This document shows, piece by piece, positions 1-6,529 of a stretch of 10,174 nt of DNA. The position numbers and the translations under genes were made by a program. How positions within the stretch are numbered: the stretch's first letter is position 1; each line of letters begins with the position of its first letter. Source of the stretch: Candidatus Methanogasteraceae archaeon UBA261. GTDB taxonomy: Archaea; Halobacteriota; Methanosarcinia; Methanosarcinales; Methanogasteraceae. Location of the stretch: the NCBI GenBank assembly GCA_002506015.1, contig DAWR01000026.1, positions 1 through 10,174 on the forward strand. Direction: 5' to 3'. The notes below the pieces were generated by a model. The model did not search any database and had not been told where the DNA came from. It saw nothing but the letters and a program-made list of their open reading frames with translations.

Positions 1-738
1 CTCATCGAAGCAATATTCGAATTCCGCTGGGAACTACAAGAGCAGACACCCGGAATGAAAGTGGACCCCCACTACAAGATACTGATCGGCAGAATGTATG
101 ACAAAATCAGCGATGAATATCCGTTCCATGAACAATTACCCACAGCAACCATGCCGGATGAGATCGCAGGATACGTTGTCCAGCACCGGTTCAGGAAAGG
201 CAGAGACAAATGGCCTCTTGTCCAGATGGGTCCGGGGATACTCACCGTAAACGATACCGTGGGATACGTATGGGAAGACTTCAACAAGAGAATATCTCAT
301 CTTCTGGATGCCCTGTTTGAGTCGTACCCGGATGCAGAAAATAATTTAGGGACCAACCGGTTATTATTGTGGTATATCGACGCTGTCGATTCCGAAGAAA
401 GCGATATATTTAATTTCCTAAAAGAAAAAATGAAAATGAATATAGAAGTACATCAACAATTATTTGAAGAGACTGGCGTTAACAACTCGCATCCCGACTT
501 TGACCTGCGATTCTCGTTCCCCTCGGCAGAACCCCCGGGGATTGCTCACCTGCGGTTTGTTAGAGGAAAAAGAAAGGATATGAATGGTTTGATATGGGAA
601 ACAATGGTTCAATCAGAAGAAGACAACGCTCCAGCCACGAAACAGGAGATCAATTCGTGGGTGCACAAAGCTCATGATCTGACCGACGATTGGTTCTTTA
701 AGATGATCGAAGGAGATCTGCTGAGGAGGTTTGAATAA
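1..738 (+). CDS. TIGR04255-like family protein, 5'-truncated by the window edge
   Basis: The frame is open from base 1, before the first ATG at 55, and the upstream codons read LIEAIFEFRWELQEQ. This resembles the conserved N-terminal stretch I remember for the sporadically distributed TIGR04255 family (an EA-[IV]-FE-x-R pattern). About 50 residues further on comes PLVQMGPGILTVND (residues 72-85 counted from base 1), followed by an aromatic YVWEDF segment, also typical of that family. The real start therefore lies upstream and ATG 55 is internal. The visible part is 245 residues and appears soluble, with no signal peptide or membrane segment. The molecular function of the family is unknown to me. 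The stop codon overlaps the ATG of the next gene, so the two are probably translationally coupled. Base composition is more A-rich than in the minus-strand genes further along. Family assignment is from memory of motifs; no catalytic residues are recognised. Confidence 0.75.
   Translation, partial: LIEAIFEFRWELQEQTPGMKVDPHYKILIGRMYDKISDEYPFHEQLPTATMPDEIAGYVVQHRFRKGRDKWPLVQMGPGILTVNDTVGYVWEDFNKRISHLLDALFESYPDAENNLGTNRLLLWYIDAVDSEESDIFNFLKEKMKMNIEVHQQLFEETGVNNSHPDFDLRFSFPSAEPPGIAHLRFVRGKRKDMNGLIWETMVQSEEDNAPATKQEINSWVHKAHDLTDDWFFKMIEGDLLRRFE
723..730 (+). promoter_or_regulatory. Strong Shine-Dalgarno for the 129-residue gene, inside the preceding gene
   Basis: GAGGAGGT lies 7 bases before the ATG at 738. 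It closely matches the anti-Shine-Dalgarno of archaeal and bacterial 16S rRNA. It sits within the last codons of the upstream gene and supports the TAATG start-stop overlap as the true start of the next gene. Confidence 0.7.
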
Positions 739-1127
739 TGTACCCCAGTAGCGTCAGAGAAGTTACATCTCCTGATTATCCGGTCCAGTGCCCACCTTCT
801 GCAAGTTCTGTGGATTGGTTGGATGGAAACGAAATGTTAGATAGCCTGATATCCGGGTGGATAAGACATAAACCACCAAAAACCATATTCCATCATCAAA
901 ACCCGTCATCCTTGCCAGAAATAGATCCCTCCTCTGTTCAACCTTACATGAGTCTAAAAAACGAAACTTCTTCGATGGAAGAACATTTTAAAGAAATGAT
1001 TCCCGAAGAAATGCTGGAACACGATGAGATGGTGCGCATCCCCCCCCGAAGAAGGTATGCACTAAATATCGAGGTAAAAGAGATCAGAAAGGCAGCGCCC
1101 AGAATCATAGAGCCTGATGAGCCATAA
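738..1127 (+). CDS. Uncharacterised 129-residue protein, middle gene of coupled cluster
   Basis: I do not recognise this family. The start is well supported: the ATG overlaps the upstream stop as TAATG and has a strong GAGGAGGT ribosome site 7 bases before it. The protein has no signal peptide or membrane segment. The N-terminal half (about residues 1-75) is rich in Pro and Ser and is probably poorly ordered. A short acidic and methionine-rich segment follows (about residues 80-98, with MEEHFKEMIPEEMLEHDEM). The C-terminus starts with a basic IPPRRRYALNIEV patch that could form beta-strands and ends in an acidic tail. The codons for this Pro-Pro-Arg patch contain a run of eight C at 1039-1046. 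Its position between two conserved unknown genes suggests an adaptor or partner for one of them; that is an inference from context only. Confidence 0.75.
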   Translation: MYPSSVREVTSPDYPVQCPPSASSVDWLDGNEMLDSLISGWIRHKPPKTIFHHQNPSSLPEIDPSSVQPYMSLKNETSSMEEHFKEMIPEEMLEHDEMVRIPPRRRYALNIEVKEIRKAAPRIIEPDEP

Positions 1128-1144
1128 GGATGGGGGGATGACGC

Positions 1145-1669
1145 ATGGGTAAATATCCATGGTACGAGACCGTAAGTGGTGAAGAAGACCTCTGGCAGGG
1201 TGATATCATTAATCTGTGCCCCATCGTAGTTCCGTTTGGAACTATTGAACTCGGCACGATGTCGGCAGAGGTTATCGAATATGATGTTGTCGTTATGAGC
1301 CAGACATGCGATCTCGTGCAAAGAAAACTCGATCTCGTTCTTGTCTGCCCGATCTGGCATTTGAGCGAATTTGAAAACAGGAGTGACTTTTTCAAGAGCA
1401 GAACCGGGAAAGAAGCACTGAGGCGAGGAAATGCACCAGGATACCATTTACTGAATAAATGTGAAACAGAAGGATTCGAAACAGATTATTTGGTAGTCGA
1501 TTTCCGCAGTGTGTACAGTGTGCCTTTTGATTTTCTTGTAGGTTTGGCTGAAAGACGAGGTGAACGACTGCGGTTGTTACCGCCGTATAGGGAGCATTTG
1601 TCACAGGCTTTCGCAAGATTTTTCATGAGAGTCGGATTACCTGTCGATATACCCCCATTCAAGCGATGA
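1145..1669 (+). CDS. Conserved uncharacterised protein with SQTCDL motif
   Basis: A 174-residue soluble protein, 17 bases after the preceding gene. A G-rich stretch (GGATGGGGGG, 1128-1137) precedes the ATG at 1145. The ATG at 1138 is out of frame and reaches a stop after four codons, and an in-frame TGA at 1139-1141 excludes an earlier start. Visible conserved-looking blocks are LWQGDIINLCPI (residues 16-27), VVVMSQTCDLV (48-58), GNAPGYHLL (95-103), a VDFRSVYSVP strand (118-127) and the C-terminal block RLRLLPPYREHLSQAFARFF (141-160), followed by MRVGLP. The pattern is familiar to me from widely scattered bacterial and archaeal proteins of unknown function. Cys56, Asp57 and His101 are candidate active or metal-binding residues by conservation-style reasoning only. 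It probably forms an operon with the two genes before it. Function is not assigned. Confidence 0.82.
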   Translation: MGKYPWYETVSGEEDLWQGDIINLCPIVVPFGTIELGTMSAEVIEYDVVVMSQTCDLVQRKLDLVLVCPIWHLSEFENRSDFFKSRTGKEALRRGNAPGYHLLNKCETEGFETDYLVVDFRSVYSVPFDFLVGLAERRGERLRLLPPYREHLSQAFARFFMRVGLPVDIPPFKR

Positions 1670-1794
1670 AATGGATGAAACGAAAGCCCCCAGTTCACAT
1701 AACTGACTATGAGGTTAGGGGGTAAAAATGGGGTAACTACTCAGGTGTGTTGATTGGTCTCCTGATTGCGATCATGTACTTTCTGGTACGATAA
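1666..1794 (+). other. Possible small ORF after the SQTCDL gene, broken by an in-frame TAA
   Basis: An ATG at 1666 overlaps the stop of the preceding gene as ATGA and reads MKWMKRKPPVHITDYEVRG before a TAA at 1723-1725. The same frame then stays open to the TAA at 1792-1794 and encodes a hydrophobic segment, VLIGLLIAIMYFLV, ending in Arg. Read through, the 42 codons would give a small protein with a basic N-terminus and a single membrane helix. Either the upstream 19-codon peptide is incidental, or a small membrane protein gene has gained a stop, or the downstream half starts separately at the GTG at 1747. The coupling to the operon and the helix are seen directly; that it is a gene is uncertain. 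Confidence 0.25.
1687..1722 (+). repeat. Imperfect inverted repeat just after the plus-strand operon
   Basis: CCCCC at 1687-1691 is complementary to GGGGG at 1718-1722. The inner part can add a CACATA/TATGAG-like pairing around the loop ACTGAC, with several mismatches in between. The only A/T stretch after it is GTAAAAATG, so it is not a clear terminator. It may cap the operon transcript, but it also lies inside the possible small ORF. Confidence 0.35.
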
Positions 1795-1937
1795 ATTCCC
1801 GGTTTGGTTATAGTAGCATCCCTGTCCAGGGCAGTCCCTGAATAGTGAAGTCCCCCTATAGTGGTTTTAGGTACCTGTGTAGTTACCTCTTAAGCAGAAA
1901 GAGGTGGCACTACAACTCTCAGCACTCCCACTAACAA
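1795..1937. other. Non-coding stretch with one good hairpin
   Basis: No convincing gene is seen on either strand. The main structure is ACCTCTT (1885-1891) with its exact reverse complement AAGAGGT (1899-1905) around a 7-base loop. In the plus-strand RNA the stem extends by two G-U pairs and one G-C pair to 1882-1908. No U-tract follows, so a terminator role is unproven. A weaker CCCT/AGGG pair lies near 1820. The plus-strand operon and the minus-strand macroglobulin gene converge here, so this is where their 3' ends would be expected. Confidence 0.4.
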
Positions 1938-2015
1938 AAGATTACACAGTCTGCGAAGCAGCGGCGCAGCCATCTTCACAAGATTTCTGTGTTAATCTCG
2001 TAATCTCGTGGTTTT
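1938..2015 (+). repeat. Intergenic dispersed repeat, copy 1 (downstream of macroglobulin gene)
   Basis: This segment is an imperfect copy of 6451-6529 in the same orientation. A 27-base core (1945-1971) is identical to 6458-6484 and begins CACAGTCTGCGAAGCAGCGG. The rest of the alignment differs by about six substitutions and two small indels over roughly 79 columns, and both copies end in CTCGTGGTTTT or similar. It holds the small hairpin CTGC-GAA-GCAG (1951-1961). It begins 18 bases beyond the macroglobulin stop codon. No coding potential is seen. It looks like a short non-autonomous or palindromic intergenic element. Confidence 0.85.
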
Positions 2016-2033
2016 TCCTATTCATCCAAACAC

Positions 2034-5000
2034 CTACTCCACTACGATCTCCACGCCCTTCGCGCTCGCATGTACCTCTGGGTCGTAGTACGAATATGCT
2101 CTGCTGTCGGGTGCAATCGCCTGCACCGGGAAGAGCGCTCGCATCTCAACATCGAACGTGAGTTCTTCGCCCCGCGGCAGATCGAGCACGTACACAATCG
2201 CCTTTCTGCCGGCAATCTCGTATCGAGTGATCGTGCCCGCCAAAACAAGTGTATCCAGACTCGATTGCTCTACGGCAAACCCTGTGGGAACAGCCACATC
2301 CACAATCATCATGCCTGTTGATTCGGCAGCCCCTGTGTACAGGACCCGTGTGTGCACAGTGACCACATTGTCGACAGCGACATCGGCTGCGTCGTAGACT
2401 ATATCCAGTTGCAGGTCAGAGACCGGCGCAATCTCGGGGAGGATTACGTTAAACCGCTTCACCAGTTGATAATTGACCTCTCCAGTTCCCGCGATCACAA
2501 GTCGCACCTCAAGTGCCTCCTCCGGCACCTCCACGGTCTGCAGCACATCGAAGTTCTCGGCAGTGATCCGGACGTCTTTGAGTGTGACGCCGTCGGCTGA
2601 CACTGCAACAGTGGCGTTGACGTCTCGTCCCTGATTCACTGCAGCAGCCACAAGCGCCCTGAACGCCATAACCGTGTCCTGCGTCGATGAGAACCCGCCA
2701 AGCGAGTTCCGCTGGGCTGCGATCCACTTGACAGCATCGTTCGCAAGCGGATGCTTCGCCTCGATTAAGGCAAGTGCGGCATAAGACGTGATCTCGATTG
2801 TTCTGCTCGATTTGGGCACGCTGTCGCGGAACTGGTACGTCCTCGAATCCGAATCCAAAATTGCTGCATCAGAGCCCCAGTAGACGCCGCAATCGTCCTG
2901 TTTTGCCGTCGCAACAAGCTTCTCGAGGGCAGAATCAGCGTGACTGCTTCCGAGTTTCCTGAGTGCGACTGCGCCGATCGCAATCGCATAAGGATCGGTC
3001 TGGTTATCGAGATTGGACTCGATATAGTTTTGCGCCTGTGCAATTGCGATCGGCTCGGCAGCGTCGTATTCGGCGAGTGCGATTGCGACAAAACCTGTGA
3101 GTGCGTATCTGCCATCCATCCCCCCGACCATCTCGTTATGGCAGATGAATCCAACAGACTCCCAGGATCCGTCGTCGCTCTGGTGTTCGCAGATCCAGTC
3201 TGAGGCATCAGAGAGAATCGACTCATCGATTGATGTCACGTCCCGTGCGTTGGAGAACGAGTGCAGGACGAAGGCTGTGAGCCAGAGACTGCCATCTTCA
3301 CCACCGCCTTCGCCAAACGCCGAAAACGAACCGTCGTTGTGTCTGAACGTCAGTTGTCGCTGGTAGCCAGTCGTTATAAAGAGCTCAGCCTTCGCCTGAA
3401 GCTCGGGATTCGTCTGATCGGTCTCTCTTAGGTAGCGGAGAACCTCGACATCTGGCGCAAACATGATCATATTCTGTTCGCCGCAGCCAAACGGCATGTT
3501 AAGGAGGCTATCTACACCATTTATTGTCTGCGCCACGATGCTTGGAGTAAAACTCACTAAAACTTTTCCTGAATCAGTCACAATACCATCAGGTAGCGTG
3601 GCATCGAGCGTAACTCCGCCTTCTCCTAGATTTCCGTTCTCAACGATTTCCTGTCTCGTCCCCTCCGGTTCGACGATGATCTCTCTTCTCACGGCATCCG
3701 CTTTCGCCTTCGTCCGTGCCGTAACCTCGATTACGTCTCTTCCGATTGCAGTCGGTGTGATCGTGAAGCTCGCATCGGAGGCGCTGTTCGCGCCGACCGT
3801 TACTGTGACTGTGGAATCACTGACAATCTCGAACCAGTCAGCCGCAGCAAGCGTCAGTTTGACGTCCTGCGGTGTGTCGAGATAGTTATAGACCTGTATC
3901 TGTACAGGGAACACCTCTCCACGAGTCACTGCGTACGGGAGATCGATATCAACGAAGAATTCCTGAAATACGGTGAAGTTCGACCCGGATATCCCAATTC
4001 CTTCGTCTGATGACGAGACCGCATGAAGCCGCCACGTCGTGATGCTGTCGGGAGCCGTGAGATCAATGTGTGCGCGTCCAGCGTCGTCCGTGAGAATATC
4101 AGGCAGCCAGAGCCATGTCTCAGGGAAGAACTGGCGCACGCGCTCAACCGCCGCGAGTTCTTCGCTGTCTGCGTCTGCTCCCACCGCGTTGGGTGCGGCT
4201 GTCGGTGTGGGCACTGGCGCAAATCCTCCTTCGCCGTCGCTTTCCGCATCCATTGCCATCACATCCATACCCTCGGCTATGCCGCCTTTTACCATCCCCT
4301 CTCTTCTATATTTGGATTCCGGTGATTTCGGAATCTCAAACGACGGCGACGCAAGCACCTGCATGCCGCAGTCGTCAAGAAGCTCATGAGTGCCGACAAA
4401 CCGTTTGCCATAGTAACCACCGTATTGCGGGTGAATCTCGATCTGCGGCTCCATGAACCGCTTTTCCAGCTCATCAAATACTTGTTTGAGGTTGAGCCGA
4501 CCTGAACTCAGCGCATAGACGGATTCATCAACAATCGCAACCCCGATCATTGATCGCGTCCCTGCGTTGAGGTCCAGTCTCACGGCATCACCCGGAGCCG
4601 CAGTCTCACAGTCATAGGAGGCTAGTAGATCAACGTTCGTTCCGAAATTGACATCGAATGGCAGAACATCAAGAGAGACCTCGCTGTTCGGATTGATCAT
4701 GTATGCCACAATCTTTGCGCCGGGACTCATTTGGGGGGTTACCTGAACCGCGATCTCATGGCTGTCACTTGTTGCCGAGTACACGGTTCTGCCGTTCGCG
4801 AACACGTCATAGAATACTGTGCCGGGATTAGTCGAGTGGACCTTGAAGGTGATCGTGTCGCCAACATCGGCTACTCCTCTGCTTTCCTGTGCGATGTGTA
4901 TGAAGTTTGCGCCCGGCGAGTACGCGCAATTGAGGCTCATGTCTTCACTAACAATATCTCCGCTCGTGTCGCGGCATGTCGCAGTGATACGGGCACCTGT

Positions 5001-6284
5001 GCAATTGCCCGGGACGACATAATCCGCAACAGCGACTCCGTTTTCGGTCGAAATGGTCTCTTCGCTTGTGGTTTCGGTGTAGTCTTCATAACGAAACGCA
5101 ATCCTGATCTCAATGTTGGTATCGATTGGTCTGCCCTCCGGGTCTTCCGCAACAACCACGACTTCAAACGGAAGCCCCGGCTTAAGGAGGTTTGATTCGG
5201 GGATCAGGTGCAGAATCGTGTCCGACTCCACGATCTTTAAAAGCAACGTCTCAGTCTCTGTGTGGTTTCCTGTGTCTGTCACAGCAATGTGTAACATGAG
5301 GCTGCCCTGCCCGCCCGCGCTGTATGTTCCTGCCACCCACTCCGCAGCGGGTAGCTCAAACTCGATTGTGCCGTTCTCAAGAAGCGCATTGTACGTGGCG
5401 TAGGTTTCCCATGTTCCGACGTACCGCACCGCCTCGATCTCGACAGAACCGGCAACGGGCTTTCCAAAAAAGTAGTTTGCAGAAACTGCGCCTGTGATAG
5501 AGTCAGAAACAAGGAACCAGTCCTTCTGAACCGTTGCTTCGACCTCGAACTTTGGAAGCACGTATCGTTCGACCTCGATATCCACAATCGACTTCGATTC
5601 GCCAGATTCGGATTTGATTTTCCATGTTCCGAGATTCGGCTCGGTCGAGAGTGGTAGATCAAACGTTGCCACTCCAAAATTGTTCGTTTCGAGTGTTTCT
5701 CTGAAGACCTTGATTCCTTTCGCATCAGCGATCTCCAGTTCCACGGAATCCTCCAACGGCTTCAGATTGTTGTTCAGCAGGAGGATCCTTCCGTGTATGG
5801 TCTGCCCTGGCTTGTAGATGGGTTTGTCAGTCTCGATGAAGATTGGGTTGCTCTTCGATACGCGCACCGCTGCCGTATATTCAGTGTCTGCCCCGACCGG
5901 CTGCGCGATTAGCGAGTATGTACCCTCCTCAAGTTCAGGGACCTCGAATTGTGCGACCGAATGTCCAGATCCACCTGTTGATGCGCGAACGAGAGGAATG
6001 CTCTTTTTGTTGCTATCCAGAAGCGTGTACTGCACGCAGCGCTCTGCTGGCTCATGTTCAACGCCTGAGAATGCGGACATGCTGATTGCACCCTCGCTTC
6101 CGACAAACAGCGTCTTTGGTGCGAGGATCAGGTAATCCGCATCCTTGCCTGTGTCATTTTTGCCGCATGGTATGATCCCGGACTGCGTCGATGTGTCTGG
6201 TCGATCATGATGATCGGTATCGACGCAGCCCGATGCAAGAATCACCGCGATGCAGAGCATGGATATGATTGATGTTCGCTTCAT
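2034..6284 (-). CDS. Alpha-2-macroglobulin/complement-like thioester lipoprotein
   Basis: A 1416-residue protein, about the length of vertebrate alpha-2-macroglobulin. Residues 1-20 (MKRTSIISMLCIAVILASGC) form a signal peptide with a lipobox-like end at Cys20, so it is probably tethered outside the membrane. Family landmarks in order are: MG2-type TDKPIYKPGQ (152-161); MG3-type ERYVLPKFEV (239-248); a low-complexity acidic, Gly/Ala/Pro/Met-rich candidate bait region (about 659-715); FFPETWLW (719-726) and a following DSITTW block; the thioester motif GCGEQNM with Cys934 and Gln937; the alpha-alpha toroid with GSFSAFGEGGG and GGFSSTQDTV; and a C-terminal receptor-binding-like domain (about 1300-1416) with AYSYYDPE. 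Known members trap proteases or tag surfaces covalently through the thioester. His1049, in CHNEMVGG, aligns with the catalytic His of complement C3. The ATG is preceded by GAGGCG, 7 bases upstream. It lies downstream of purQ but has its own promoter-like sequence. No penicillin-binding-protein gene, the usual bacterial partner, is visible. Confidence 0.95.
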   Translation of the reverse strand: MKRTSIISMLCIAVILASGCVDTDHHDRPDTSTQSGIIPCGKNDTGKDADYLILAPKTLFVGSEGAISMSAFSGVEHEPAERCVQYTLLDSNKKSIPLVRASTGGSGHSVAQFEVPELEEGTYSLIAQPVGADTEYTAAVRVSKSNPIFIETDKPIYKPGQTIHGRILLLNNNLKPLEDSVELEIADAKGIKVFRETLETNNFGVATFDLPLSTEPNLGTWKIKSESGESKSIVDIEVERYVLPKFEVEATVQKDWFLVSDSITGAVSANYFFGKPVAGSVEIEAVRYVGTWETYATYNALLENGTIEFELPAAEWVAGTYSAGGQGSLMLHIAVTDTGNHTETETLLLKIVESDTILHLIPESNLLKPGLPFEVVVVAEDPEGRPIDTNIEIRIAFRYEDYTETTSEETISTENGVAVADYVVPGNCTGARITATCRDTSGDIVSEDMSLNCAYSPGANFIHIAQESRGVADVGDTITFKVHSTNPGTVFYDVFANGRTVYSATSDSHEIAVQVTPQMSPGAKIVAYMINPNSEVSLDVLPFDVNFGTNVDLLASYDCETAAPGDAVRLDLNAGTRSMIGVAIVDESVYALSSGRLNLKQVFDELEKRFMEPQIEIHPQYGGYYGKRFVGTHELLDDCGMQVLASPSFEIPKSPESKYRREGMVKGGIAEGMDVMAMDAESDGEGGFAPVPTPTAAPNAVGADADSEELAAVERVRQFFPETWLWLPDILTDDAGRAHIDLTAPDSITTWRLHAVSSSDEGIGISGSNFTVFQEFFVDIDLPYAVTRGEVFPVQIQVYNYLDTPQDVKLTLAAADWFEIVSDSTVTVTVGANSASDASFTITPTAIGRDVIEVTARTKAKADAVRREIIVEPEGTRQEIVENGNLGEGGVTLDATLPDGIVTDSGKVLVSFTPSIVAQTINGVDSLLNMPFGCGEQNMIMFAPDVEVLRYLRETDQTNPELQAKAELFITTGYQRQLTFRHNDGSFSAFGEGGGEDGSLWLTAFVLHSFSNARDVTSIDESILSDASDWICEHQSDDGSWESVGFICHNEMVGGMDGRYALTGFVAIALAEYDAAEPIAIAQAQNYIESNLDNQTDPYAIAIGAVALRKLGSSHADSALEKLVATAKQDDCGVYWGSDAAILDSDSRTYQFRDSVPKSSRTIEITSYAALALIEAKHPLANDAVKWIAAQRNSLGGFSSTQDTVMAFRALVAAAVNQGRDVNATVAVSADGVTLKDVRITAENFDVLQTVEVPEEALEVRLVIAGTGEVNYQLVKRFNVILPEIAPVSDLQLDIVYDAADVAVDNVVTVHTRVLYTGAAESTGMMIVDVAVPTGFAVEQSSLDTLVLAGTITRYEIAGRKAIVYVLDLPRGEELTFDVEMRALFPVQAIAPDSRAYSYYDPEVHASAKGVEIVVE

Positions 6285-6291
6285 TCTGATT

Positions 6292-6352
6292 CGCCTCGTG
6301 GATCGAACGTTGATCGAATATTGCTGCGGAGTGATTGGACATATATCTTGCT
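6292..6352 (-). promoter_or_regulatory. Promoter, ribosome site and possible operator of the macroglobulin gene
   Basis: On the minus strand, AGATATAT (complement of 6341-6348) is a good archaeal TATA element. Transcription would be expected to start about 25 bases on, near 6318, giving a leader of about 34 bases. The leader contains GAGGCG (complement of 6292-6297) as a weak Shine-Dalgarno. Across the predicted start region the plus strand shows GATCGAA at 6301-6307 and again at 6312-6318, an exact direct repeat with an 11-base period, i.e. one helical turn. This is a plausible repressor site, but no regulator is identified. Confidence 0.5.
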
Positions 6353-6443
6353 TAAGCTGCGAAATGAGTCGTAGTTATCGGAGGTGGTGGGAACCAGCGC
6401 CCAAACGGCAGAAACCGTGTGCATGCGCGGGTAACTTGTGTAG
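6353..6443. other. Non-coding stretch between macroglobulin promoter and repeat copy 2
   Basis: I see no gene on either strand here. The only structure I note is the 6-base palindrome GCATGC at 6421-6426. A short GGTAACTTGTGTAGAAACC (6430-6448) resembles GGTACCTGTGTAGTTACC near copy 1 of the repeat (about 1870-1887), so the related sequence may reach beyond the repeat as defined here. Confidence 0.35.
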
Positions 6444-6529
6444 AAACCACAAGATTGCACAGTCTGCGAAGCAGCGGCGCAGCCGTCTCCACAAGATTTT
6501 GTGTTAATCTTGTGTAGTCTCGTGGTTTT
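6444..6529 (+). repeat. Intergenic dispersed repeat, copy 2, with long imperfect terminal stem
   Basis: The partner of the repeat at 1938-2015, in the same orientation. This copy has a clearer palindromic design. AAACCACAAGATTGCACA (6444-6461) can pair with TGTGTAGTCTCGTGGTTT (6511-6528) over 18 positions with one mismatch and two G-U pairs. Inside it are CTGC-GAA-GCAG and the exact 9-base inverted pair CACAAGATT (6490-6498) with AATCTTGTG (6506-6514), so the right part can switch partners. On the minus strand it begins with short CAC-started units about 10-11 bases apart. It lies about 70 bases beyond the purQ stop and 100 bases before the macroglobulin TATA. It looks like a short palindromic intergenic element or 3'-UTR structure. 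Confidence 0.85.

Noticed and set aside
944..1447. Minus-strand 167-codon open frame across the second and third genes
   Set aside because: It runs antisense to two well-supported genes, including the conserved SQTCDL region; its translation is Ser/Cys/Phe-rich without family motifs and has no promoter or ribosome site.
1730..1937. tRNA or other structured RNA gene in the gap after the plus-strand operon
   Set aside because: I found no T-loop GTTC-type sequence or acceptor stem pairing; only isolated hairpins are present.
1904..2161. Plus-strand 85-codon open frame over repeat copy 1
   Set aside because: It runs through the repeat and then antisense to the end of the macroglobulin gene; no ribosome site or family resemblance.
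6250..6507. Plus-strand 85-codon open frame upstream of the macroglobulin
   Set aside because: It covers the macroglobulin promoter and repeat copy 2; the Cys/Arg-rich translation looks like non-coding sequence.
1938..6529. Composite transposon or insertion sequence around the macroglobulin gene
   Set aside because: No transposase frame and no terminal inverted repeats or target duplications are seen at the outer ends; the flanking copies are short, non-coding and imperfect, so only a recombination cassette is proposed.
6444..6529. tRNA gene or CRISPR repeat
   Set aside because: There is no cloverleaf with a T-loop consensus, and only one copy is present at each site, with no array of regularly spaced repeats.
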